From the NCBI GenBank assembly GCA_027041035.1, contig JALULB010000370.1, positions 1 to 6,606 on the forward strand: 6,606 nucleotides of DNA, written 5' to 3'. The position numbers were made by a program, and so were the translations under genes. The notes under the pieces are model-generated. The model was given only the letters and a program-made list of their open reading frames with translations, was not told the origin of the DNA and ran no database searches. Origin of the DNA: Sedimenticola sp. (lineage in GTDB: Bacteria; Pseudomonadota; Gammaproteobacteria; Chromatiales; Chromatiaceae). Below, piece after piece: positions 1 to 5,895 of this stretch (its first letter is position 1; each line of letters opens with the position of its first letter).

Positions 1-1795
1 GACGCGCGTTATCGAAACCGGCGTGGATCATGCGGCGGTATATAAAATGCTAGCGGCATCCCGGGTTAAATTGAATCGTATTAAACCCGCCATTGAAACC
101 CTGCTGGCCGCCGTGAAACGCTATCCGAAGGATGGCCAGTTGATGGCAATGCTCGGCACGGCGTACATGCGTCTTGGCGATAATCCGGCCGGAGAAAAAT
201 GGCTGGCAAAGGCCGTGGAGGTATCACCAAACGTTGCCGAGTATCGCACCCAGCTTGCGTTGGGCATGCTGGCTGGCGGTAACGCGGACAACGCGATCTC
301 TGAGTTGCAATCTGCGGTCAATGTTGGCAAAGGCCTGATTCAGGCCGATGTGCTGCTGGTATTGAGCTATCTGAAGAAACAACAGTTCGAAGAGGCCTTG
401 AAAGCGGCTCAAGCGCTGATCGACAGAATGCCCGCGAGCCCAATCCCGTATAACCTGAAAGGCTTGGCATACCTCGCGAACGGCAATCGAGAGAAGGCGA
501 AGGCATCCTTCAACAAGGCCCTGGAGATCGACCCCAAGTTCCATACCGCGCGTGCAAACCTTGCAAGGGTTGCGTTACTGGACAAGGACTACAAGGCGGC
601 CGGGAAGTATTTCGACCAGGTATTGAAGGAGGATCCGAAGAATACCCAGGCCTATCTCGGTCGGATTCAGGTGGCGCGTCTGCTGGGACAACCCGAAAAG
701 ATCCTGCCCCTGCTGCAACAGGCAAGCATCGCGAACCCGGATGCCTTCGAGCCCAAGCTGCTGTTGACCCAGTACTATCTCGATCGCAAGGAATATCTCA
801 AGGCGCTGTCGTTCGCCAGCGAGATGGAACACCAGTTTCCAAACAACCCCTTGGTAGCGAAGGCGGTGGGGCAGACACGCCTGGCCGCGGGTGAAGCGAA
901 TAGTGCGGTGATCAGTCTTCAACAGTATGCCGACGCCAATCCAAAGTCGGTGCAGGCTTGGCTGTTGCTCGCCAAGGCGCAGTTGAAAGCCGGAGAGAAG
1001 TCCGGCGCCAGAAACACCTTTCGGCATCTAAGGGAGATCGCGCCCGATTCGCCCGAGGTGCAGACCGCGCTCGCCGGCATGGAGCTGGACGCTGGCAATC
1101 TGAATACCGCGATGGATATCGGCAAGTCGCTGCAAAAGCACTATCCCGCCATCTCGATGGGCTACGAGATCGAAGCGCTCGTGCATTTTCGCCAGAAGGA
1201 CAAGAACGCTGGGGTCGCCGCGCTGGAAAAAGCCTATCGCATCAAGCCAAGCAGCGGTCTTGTCGACAATCTGGCTCGCCAGTATCACGACATGGGGCGA
1301 TTCGACGACTCGCGCGTAATTCTGAAAAGCTGGTTGTCCAGCCATCCGGACGATGTCGCCTTGCGCATCACCTATGCAACCCTGTTGCAGACCCAAGGCA
1401 AATTCGATGCTGCTGAAAAGGAATACGAGAAGGCCATGGAGAAGCAGCCGAACAACCCGGTCGTGCTGAATAATCTTGCATGGATGTACGATCGCAAAAA
1501 AGACCCTCGGGCAATCTCGGTGGCAAAGCATGCCTATGAGCTGAACCCGGGCAAACCGGAGATTCAGGATACCTATGGCTGGATTCTGGTCAAGGCCGGC
1601 AAGATCGAGCAGGGGCTGGTGATATTGCAGGAAGCCTTGACGAAGATGCCGAACCATCCCGAAATCGGCTATCACGTTGCCTATGCGCTGAAAAAGCTGG
1701 GAAGACAGGATGAAGCCAACCAGGTGGTAGCCAACATCATCACCAATTACCCAGAGTCGCCGTTCGCGGCAAAGTCCAGGGATCTGCTGAAGTAG
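1..1795 (+). CDS. TPR-repeat protein, PrsT-like (PEP-CTERM/exosortase system), 5'-truncated
   Basis: The frame is open from base 2 to the TAG at 1793-1795, giving 597 visible residues. The true start lies left of the window, and the GTG at 23 is only an internal codon. Nearly all of it divides into about 17 tandem units of roughly 34 residues. These show the TPR pattern (small residue at position 8, G/A-x-Y/L in helix A, A-x-x-x-F/Y in helix B, closing P). Clear units include 'NLKGLAYLANGNREKAKASF', 'KFDAAEKEYEKAM' and 'NNLAWMYDRKKDPRAISVA'. The repeat style and the near-C-terminal 'DTYGWILVKAGKIEQGL' segment resemble PrsT, the TPR lipoprotein found with exosortase (XrtA/PEP-CTERM) exopolysaccharide loci. 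That family is usually around 900 residues, so about a third, including any lipoprotein signal, is missing here. TPR scaffolds bind partner proteins; a role in envelope or exopolysaccharide export is inferred from resemblance alone. TPR identity is very sure, PrsT assignment moderate. Another large TPR lipoprotein is the alternative. Confidence 0.8.
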   Translation, partial: TRVIETGVDHAAVYKMLAASRVKLNRIKPAIETLLAAVKRYPKDGQLMAMLGTAYMRLGDNPAGEKWLAKAVEVSPNVAEYRTQLALGMLAGGNADNAISELQSAVNVGKGLIQADVLLVLSYLKKQQFEEALKAAQALIDRMPASPIPYNLKGLAYLANGNREKAKASFNKALEIDPKFHTARANLARVALLDKDYKAAGKYFDQVLKEDPKNTQAYLGRIQVARLLGQPEKILPLLQQASIANPDAFEPKLLLTQYYLDRKEYLKALSFASEMEHQFPNNPLVAKAVGQTRLAAGEANSAVISLQQYADANPKSVQAWLLLAKAQLKAGEKSGARNTFRHLREIAPDSPEVQTALAGMELDAGNLNTAMDIGKSLQKHYPAISMGYEIEALVHFRQKDKNAGVAALEKAYRIKPSSGLVDNLARQYHDMGRFDDSRVILKSWLSSHPDDVALRITYATLLQTQGKFDAAEKEYEKAMEKQPNNPVVLNNLAWMYDRKKDPRAISVAKHAYELNPGKPEIQDTYGWILVKAGKIEQGLVILQEALTKMPNHPEIGYHVAYALKKLGRQDEANQVVANIITNYPESPFAAKSRDLLK

Positions 1796-1820
1796 CGCGG
1801 AAGGGGGGCCGCCTGAATGA

Positions 1821-1858
1821 AATAAATCGCCTCCGGATTGACTAGGACTCGATTTTTT
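1821..1858 (+). terminator. Weak terminator-like hairpin after the TPR gene
   Basis: AAATCG (1824-1829) pairs perfectly with CGATTT (1850-1855). CCT (1830-1832) can add three pairs with AGG (1844-1846) across a three-base bulge. A run of six T (1853-1858) closes the structure, with A's on the opposite side. The stem is AT-rich and overlaps the -35 box of the yceD promoter. It would be at best a leaky terminator for the TPR transcript. Low confidence. Confidence 0.25.
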
Positions 1859-1867
1859 ATGTAGAAT
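1838..1867 (+). promoter_or_regulatory. Sigma70-type promoter of yceD
   Basis: TTGACT (1838-1843, five of six consensus bases) is followed after 18 bases by TAGAAT (1862-1867, five of six). The -10 box ends 9 bases before the yceD ATG, and the bases between are almost all pyrimidine plus one G. The nearest sensible purine start for transcription is therefore the A of the start codon itself. This is the best promoter in the window and would drive yceD-rpmF and probably the downstream lipid genes. Confidence 0.75.
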
Positions 1868-1876
1868 CCGCCTCTT

Positions 1877-2434
1877 ATGTCGTCCAGCAACCTACCCCGC
1901 TACGTGGATCCGCGCCAGTATGCGGGCGACGCCGTCCCGCTGTCGGGGCGGTACGCCTTGGCCGATCTGCGACGCATTGTCGCCGCTAGCGTGGCGTCGG
2001 ACGGCGAGGTCGGATTCAGCCTGAATTTCCGCAAGGAAGGTGCGCGTTGGTTTGCCGAAGGCCGGGTCGAGGCAATCCTGAGCATTGCTTGTCAGCGCTG
2101 CCTGGAGCCGTATCGGCTCGTCGTCGATCGGGAGGTTCGCCTCGCCTTCGTTTCCGACGTGGACGAGGCGTCGCGGGTTCCGGATGCCTACGACCCCTGG
2201 ATACTCGACGATGGGCGGGTGCTGCTGAGCGACCTGATAGAGGATGAGTTGTTGCTGGCCATTCCGGACATACCCCGGCACCCGGACGGGACCTGCGTGG
2301 CGCCCGCGTCGAGTGACGGTGGCGTGCAAGCGCCGCACAGGCCGGTGGCCGAGGCAGCGGCCAACCCGTTTGCGATGCTGGCCAGTCTGAAGAAAGCTTC
2401 GGATCCCGAGAATTCAAAGGAGAATGCTGATTGA
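1877..2434 (+). CDS. yceD: YceD/DUF177 large-subunit rRNA accumulation protein
   Basis: The protein has 185 residues, close to the usual 170-180 of proteobacterial YceD. Family marks are the N-terminal 'LPRYVDPRQYA', the 'CQRCLEPY' motif with Cys72 and Cys75, a second potential metal pair H135-x4-C140, the acidic 'LIEDELLLAIPDIP' helix (120-133) and the C-terminal 'NPFAMLASLKK' (163-173). DUF177 proteins are linked to 23S rRNA accumulation and large-subunit biogenesis in bacteria and plastids. The exact biochemical role is unsettled. Position directly before rpmF, which encodes a large-subunit protein, is the conserved arrangement. The ATG at 1877 is chosen because the N-terminus then aligns with the family. 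No Shine-Dalgarno sequence precedes it, and the promoter leaves almost no room for a leader. The tail beyond residue 173 is polar and probably disordered. Confidence 0.93.
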   Translation: MSSSNLPRYVDPRQYAGDAVPLSGRYALADLRRIVAASVASDGEVGFSLNFRKEGARWFAEGRVEAILSIACQRCLEPYRLVVDREVRLAFVSDVDEASRVPDAYDPWILDDGRVLLSDLIEDELLLAIPDIPRHPDGTCVAPASSDGGVQAPHRPVAEAAANPFAMLASLKKASDPENSKENAD

Positions 2435-2522
2435 TTTCGAGTGTAAGTGATTGCCCGTGATCCGATCAGCGTTCCCCTGTTTGCCAATATTGATTACCAA
2501 CTAATTTCGCAGGAGTAAAGCC
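2435..2522 (+). promoter_or_regulatory. yceD-rpmF gap, 5' leader of rpmF
   Basis: This 88-base stretch holds the strong AGGAG ribosome binding site of rpmF (2511-2515) and a short palindrome TGATC-C-GATCA (2458-2468). It becomes AT-rich toward rpmF. No convincing -35/-10 pair was found. TTGCCA (2481-2486) has only a poor -10 partner, TAATTT, at a 15-base spacing. Co-transcription from the yceD promoter is the simplest reading. Confidence 0.4.
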
Positions 2523-2702
2523 ATGGCTGTACAACAGAATCGAAAAACCCCTTCCAAGCGTGGCATGCGGCGTTCGCATGATGCCTTGAGCGCGGAAACA
2601 CTCTCCATCGACCCGACTTCCGGCGAGACTCATCTGCGCCACCATGTCACCCCGGACGGTTTCTATCGCGGAAAGAAGGTCATCGATACGAACCAGGATT
2701 GA
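2523..2702 (+). CDS. rpmF: Large ribosomal subunit protein bL32
   Basis: The protein has 59 residues, against 57 in E. coli. It begins '[20 protein letters not shown]', essentially the family signature, and continues with '[20 protein letters not shown]' (34-53). It is a component of the 50S subunit near the peptidyl-transferase region. There are no cysteines, so this is the zinc-independent form usual in proteobacteria, not the zinc-ribbon form with two CxxC pairs. A strong AGGAG (2511-2515) sits 7 bases before the ATG, fitting high expression. It lies 88 bases after yceD and is followed within 10 bases by a GC-rich hairpin. The stop is TGA, overlapping an ATG by one base (TGATG, 2700-2704). 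Confidence 0.98.
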   Translation: MAVQQNRKTPSKRGMRRSHDALSAETLSIDPTSGETHLRHHVTPDGFYRGKKVIDTNQD

Positions 2703-2711
2703 TGCATGCAG

Positions 2712-2738
2712 GGTGGACCAGCCCGTGGCGGGTCCACC
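2712..2738 (+). terminator. GC-rich hairpin after rpmF (attenuator or 3'-end stabiliser)
   Basis: GGTGGACC (2712-2719) pairs perfectly with GGTCCACC (2731-2738). Inside, GCC (2721-2723) pairs with GGC (2727-2729) around a CGT loop, with one A-G mismatch between the two stems. It begins 9 bases after the rpmF stop. Only three T's follow (GATTTCG), so it is not a textbook rho-independent terminator. Partial termination, or protection of the rpmF 3' end so that L32 is made in excess over the lipid enzymes, is the likely role. The structure itself is clear; its function is inferred. Confidence 0.5.
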
Positions 2739-2757
2739 GATTTCGTGGCTCGATACG

Positions 2758-2780
2758 CGCGAATCAGACTACCATTCGCG
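2758..2780. repeat. 7-9-7 inverted repeat in the plsX leader
   Basis: CGCGAAT (2758-2764) and ATTCGCG (2774-2780) form a perfect inverted repeat separated by nine bases. It could be a DNA operator or an RNA stem in the plsX leader. Arms of this size are expected by chance now and then in a GC-rich gap, so support is modest. Confidence 0.35.
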
Positions 2781-2796
2781 TCTATGCGCTTGCCCC

Positions 2797-2821
2797 GCGG
2801 TATCACGGACATATCGCCGTG
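2797..2821 (+). other. Two mutually exclusive small hairpins in the plsX leader
   Basis: GCGGTAT (2797-2803) can pair with ATATCGC (2811-2817) with one G-U wobble around a 7-base loop. The alternative CACGG (2804-2808) pairs with CCGTG (2817-2821). The two share bases and cannot form together. No known riboswitch consensus was recognised, and it may be chance. Confidence 0.2.
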
Positions 2822-2906
2822 CAGCGTAAGAACCGGACATTTGATTCCTTCCTTTCCCGCCAAACGTGTTTCCCTATGGAGATGCACACCGTCGTGTTGT
2901 TAAACC

Positions 2907-3944
2907 ATGCCTGATGTGAAAACTACATCTCCTTCCCGTCCGACCACCATAGCGCTCGACGCCATGGGTGGGGATCACGGCGCCAGCGTCGTTGTGCCGG
3001 CGGCCATCCAGTACCTGGATATGACCGACGAAGTGAACCTGATTCTTGTCGGCCAGCAGGATGTACTGCATGCAGTGCTCGATGGCTTCAGCAGCCCGCG
3101 TCTGAGCGTCCGGCACGCCTCGCAGACCGTCGCGATGGACGAATCGCCGACACGTGCGCTACGTGGCAAGAAGGATTCCTCGATGCGTGTCGCGATCAAC
3201 CTGGTCAAGGACGGTTCCGCCGACGCCTGTGTCAGCGCTGGAAACACCGGCGCATTGATGGCGACCGCCCGTTTCGTGCTGAAGATGCTGCCGCATATCG
3301 AAAGGCCGGCGATCATCACCGCCATCCCGTCCACCAGCGGCCATACCTGGGTTCTCGATCTTGGCGCGAATGTGGATTGCACCGCGAACCACCTGTTCCA
3401 GTTCGCGGTCATGGGATCGGAACTGGTCTCCGTCGTCGACGATCTGCCTTCCCCGCGCGTCGGGCTGCTGAATATCGGCCAGGAGGAGATCAAGGGAAAC
3501 GAGCAGGTCAAGGGCGCGCATGCGATTCTCGGCCAGAGCTCGCTGAACTATATCGGCTATGTCGAGGGGGATGATATCTACACCGGCGATGTCGATGTTG
3601 TCGTTACCGACGGCTTCGTCGGCAACGTCGCGCTGAAAGCCAGCGAGGGCGTGGCCAGCCTCGTGCGACACCAGTTGAAGAAGGGTTTCACCTCGTCCCT
3701 GCTGGGGCGCTTGCGCGGACTCGTGGCCATGCCCGTGCTGAAGGCATTTCAGAAAAGCATGGATCCGCGTCGTTACAATGGTGCCAGCCTCCTGGGCCTG
3801 CGGGGTATCGTTATCAAGAGCCACGGCAGCGCGGATGTACTGGCGTTCACCAACGCATTGAAGATCGCGCGTGAAGAGGTGGAGAAGGACATCGGCGCGC
3901 GCATTACCTATCAGGTCGAAAGTCAGCTGGCGGGAGGCGAATAG
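2907..3944 (+). CDS. plsX: Phosphate acyltransferase PlsX
   Basis: PlsX converts acyl-ACP and inorganic phosphate to acyl-phosphate and ACP, feeding PlsY for glycerolipid synthesis. It is a soluble enzyme that associates peripherally with the inner membrane. The protein has 345 residues, normal for the family. Conserved blocks appear in order: '[11 protein letters not shown]' (15-25), '[11 protein letters not shown]' (109-119), 'DLGANVDC' (151-158), '[13 protein letters not shown]' (187-199), '[13 protein letters not shown]' (232-244) and '[14 protein letters not shown]' (297-310). The ATG at 2907 is the earliest start because an in-frame TAA lies at 2901-2903. No Shine-Dalgarno sequence precedes it; the only GGAG (2878-2881) is 25 bases upstream. 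It follows rpmF after 204 bases and is separated from fabH by a single base, so the two are surely co-transcribed. Nothing suggests inactivation. Confidence 0.97.
   Translation: MPDVKTTSPSRPTTIALDAMGGDHGASVVVPAAIQYLDMTDEVNLILVGQQDVLHAVLDGFSSPRLSVRHASQTVAMDESPTRALRGKKDSSMRVAINLVKDGSADACVSAGNTGALMATARFVLKMLPHIERPAIITAIPSTSGHTWVLDLGANVDCTANHLFQFAVMGSELVSVVDDLPSPRVGLLNIGQEEIKGNEQVKGAHAILGQSSLNYIGYVEGDDIYTGDVDVVVTDGFVGNVALKASEGVASLVRHQLKKGFTSSLLGRLRGLVAMPVLKAFQKSMDPRRYNGASLLGLRGIVIKSHGSADVLAFTNALKIAREEVEKDIGARITYQVESQLAGGE
3933..3937 (+). promoter_or_regulatory. Ribosome binding site deciding the fabH GTG start
   Basis: GGAGG lies inside the last codons of plsX, 8 bases before the GTG at 3946. 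It fixes that GTG as the fabH start over the in-frame ATG at 3871, which lies well within plsX and would add 25 residues not found in the family. Confidence 0.85.
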
Positions 3945-3945
3945 G

Positions 3946-4914
3946 GTGACATACTCGCGCATTATCGGTACCGGCAGCCATCTGCCGGAGAAGGTGCTGA
4001 CCAACGCCGACCTGGAAAAAATCGTCGATACCAACGATCAATGGATACGCGAGCGCACCGGCATACATGAGCGACGCGTCGTCGGTGAGAGCGAATCGAC
4101 CATCGACCTGGCGGAAGGCGCCGCGCGAAACGCCATGTCGGCCGCCGGCGTGGACAAATTGGACATCGATCTGATCATCGTCGCCACGACGACACCCGAC
4201 CGCGTCTTCCCGAGTACCGCCTGCCTGCTGCAACAACGCCTGGACATCCACGGTTGTCCGGCTTTCGATGTACAGGCCGTGTGCACCGGCTTCATCTATG
4301 CCGTCGGCGTGGCGGACAGCATGATACGGTCCGGCGCCGCGAATACCGCGCTGATCGTCGGCGCCGAGGCCATGTCGCGAATCATCGACTGGACCGACCG
4401 GGGCACCTGCGTGCTGTTCGGCGACGGCGCTGGCGCGGTCGTCCTCCAGGCCAGCGAGGAACCGGGCATCCTGACGACACGGCTGCATGCCGATGGCGCC
4501 TACGAGGAGCTGCTGTATGTGCCCTATGGCGTGTCCACCAACCCGGACAAGATCCGCGACGGCGAGGCCTATGTCCAGATGCGTGGCAACGAGGTCTTCC
4601 GCGTCGCCGTCAACACCCTCGGTCGAATCGTCGACGAAACCCTCGCCGAGACCGGCCTGGAGAAGTCCGATATCGACTGGCTGATACCCCACCAGGCGAA
4701 CATCCGCATCATCAACGCCACCGCGCGCAAGCTCAACCTGCCGCTGGAACGCGTCGTGGTTACCGTCGACACTCATGGCAACACCTCGGCGGCCTCGGTC
4801 CCGATGGCGCTGGATGTCGCGGTGCGCGATGGGCGCATCCAGCCCGGTGAACTGCTGCTGATGGAGGCCTTTGGTGGCGGCTTTACCTGGGGCTCGGTGC
4901 TGGTACGCTACTGA
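3946..4914 (+). CDS. fabH: Beta-ketoacyl-ACP synthase III (FabH)
   Basis: FabH condenses acetyl-CoA with malonyl-ACP to give acetoacetyl-ACP, the first step of type II fatty acid synthesis in the cytoplasm. The protein has 322 residues, against 317 in E. coli. The thiolase-fold catalytic triad is complete: Cys113 in 'DVQAVCTGF', His249 in 'IPHQANIRI' and Asn279 in '[10 protein letters not shown]'. CoA-binding Trp33 and Arg37 lie in '[11 protein letters not shown]'. '[13 protein letters not shown]' (155-167) and the C-terminal 'GGGFTWGS' (310-317) are also present. The N-terminus '[18 protein letters not shown]' matches the family only when translation starts at GTG 3946. The plsX stop ends one base before this start, which favours translational coupling. 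Substrate chain length (acetyl versus branched or longer primers) cannot be decided from what is visible. Confidence 0.97.
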   Translation: MTYSRIIGTGSHLPEKVLTNADLEKIVDTNDQWIRERTGIHERRVVGESESTIDLAEGAARNAMSAAGVDKLDIDLIIVATTTPDRVFPSTACLLQQRLDIHGCPAFDVQAVCTGFIYAVGVADSMIRSGAANTALIVGAEAMSRIIDWTDRGTCVLFGDGAGAVVLQASEEPGILTTRLHADGAYEELLYVPYGVSTNPDKIRDGEAYVQMRGNEVFRVAVNTLGRIVDETLAETGLEKSDIDWLIPHQANIRIINATARKLNLPLERVVVTVDTHGNTSAASVPMALDVAVRDGRIQPGELLLMEAFGGGFTWGSVLVRY

Positions 4915-4953
4915 TCCGGTCCGGATGGATCGACAACACGCTGAACTATTCCT

Positions 4954-5895
4954 ATGTCATCTGATTCTGCTTTTGTTTTTCCCGGTCAGGGTTCGCAATC
5001 GGTCGGTATGCTGACCGCGTTGGCGGAGGTCTATCCGATCGTCGCCGAGACCTTCGAGGAAGCTTCCGATCATCTGGGTCTTGATCTGGGCAAGCTCATC
5101 GCGGATGGCCCGGTCGAACAGCTCAATCGAACCGAGAACACCCAGCCTGCCATGCTCGCCGCCGGTATCGCGGTGTGGCGTGTTTGGCGGCAACAGGGGG
5201 GTGGGCGGCCATCGATGATGGCCGGACACAGCCTGGGCGAATACACCGCGCTGACCGCGGCCGGCGCCATCGATTTCGGTGATGCGCTCAGGCTGGTGCG
5301 CAAGCGCGGCCAGTACATGCAAAATGCCGTGGCGGAAGGCAGCGGCGCGATGGCGGCGATTCTTGGCCTGGATGACGACACGGTACGCCAGGTCTGCGCG
5401 GACGCGTGCCAGGGCGAGGTCGTCGAGGCGGTCAACCTGAACGCGCCTGGACAGGTCGTGATCGCCGGTGACAAGGCAGCGGTCGAACGCGCCATGAAGC
5501 TGGCCAAGGACGCCGGCGCCAAGCGCGCCTTGCCATTGCCCGTCAGCGTGCCTTCCCATTGCGCGCTGATGCGACCGGCGGCGCTCCAGCTCGCCGATGC
5601 GCTCGTCGAAGTCGATCTTCGCGTCGCCGACATCCCGGTGATTCATAATGTCAGCGTCGATGTCGCCAAGGACGCCGGCGACATCGCCAGGCTGCTGGTC
5701 GAACAGCTCTACAAGCCGGTACGCTGGGTGGAGAGCGTGGAAAAAATACGCGATGCAAACACCGGCATCCTGTACGAATGCGGTCCCGGCAAGGTGTTGA
5801 CCGGTTTGTGCAAACGCATCGACAAGACCCTGAATGCACTGGCGGTATTCGACCCCGCCAGCCTGGACAAGGCTCTGGAGGCGCAACATGCTTGA
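4954..5895 (+). CDS. fabD: Malonyl-CoA:ACP transacylase (FabD)
   Basis: FabD moves malonate from CoA to the phosphopantetheine arm of ACP, supplying the extender unit for FabH and the elongating synthases. The protein has 313 residues, against 309 in E. coli. The nucleophile is Ser93 in 'AGHSLGEY' and the partner base is His202 in 'VPSHCALM'. Gln12 in 'FPGQGSQ' supports the oxyanion hole, and Arg118 in 'RKRGQYMQ' binds the malonyl carboxylate. 'LYECGPGKVLTGL' lies near the C-terminus. It follows fabH after 39 bases and overlaps fabG by 8. The ATG at 4954 gives the standard N-terminus, but there is no recognisable Shine-Dalgarno sequence in the 20 bases before it, unlike fabH and fabG. It is probably translated by coupling to fabH or through an unstructured AT-richer start region. 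Confidence 0.97.
   Translation: MSSDSAFVFPGQGSQSVGMLTALAEVYPIVAETFEEASDHLGLDLGKLIADGPVEQLNRTENTQPAMLAAGIAVWRVWRQQGGGRPSMMAGHSLGEYTALTAAGAIDFGDALRLVRKRGQYMQNAVAEGSGAMAAILGLDDDTVRQVCADACQGEVVEAVNLNAPGQVVIAGDKAAVERAMKLAKDAGAKRALPLPVSVPSHCALMRPAALQLADALVEVDLRVADIPVIHNVSVDVAKDAGDIARLLVEQLYKPVRWVESVEKIRDANTGILYECGPGKVLTGLCKRIDKTLNALAVFDPASLDKALEAQHA

Noticed and set aside
1028..1675. Minus-strand open frame (215 codons) opposite the TPR gene
   Set aside because: The plus strand encodes regular TPR units here, and the antisense translation has no recognisable features.
2438..2510. Possible separate rpmF promoter (TTGCCA at 2481-2486 with TAATTT at 2502-2507)
   Set aside because: The -10 candidate matches only three consensus bases and the spacer is 15, too poor to call.
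2706..2903. 65-codon frame upstream of and in phase with plsX, as a possible N-terminal extension
   Set aside because: A TAA at 2901-2903 separates it from plsX, and known PlsX proteins start at the position given by ATG 2907.
3159..4776. Two minus-strand open frames of about 290 codons opposite plsX and fabH
   Set aside because: Antisense to well-conserved genes, with no family resemblance and no ribosome binding site that would argue for them.
4914..4926. Small hairpin ATCCG/CGGAT between fabH and fabD
   Set aside because: A five-base stem with a three-base loop and no T-run; too weak to be a terminator and likely chance.
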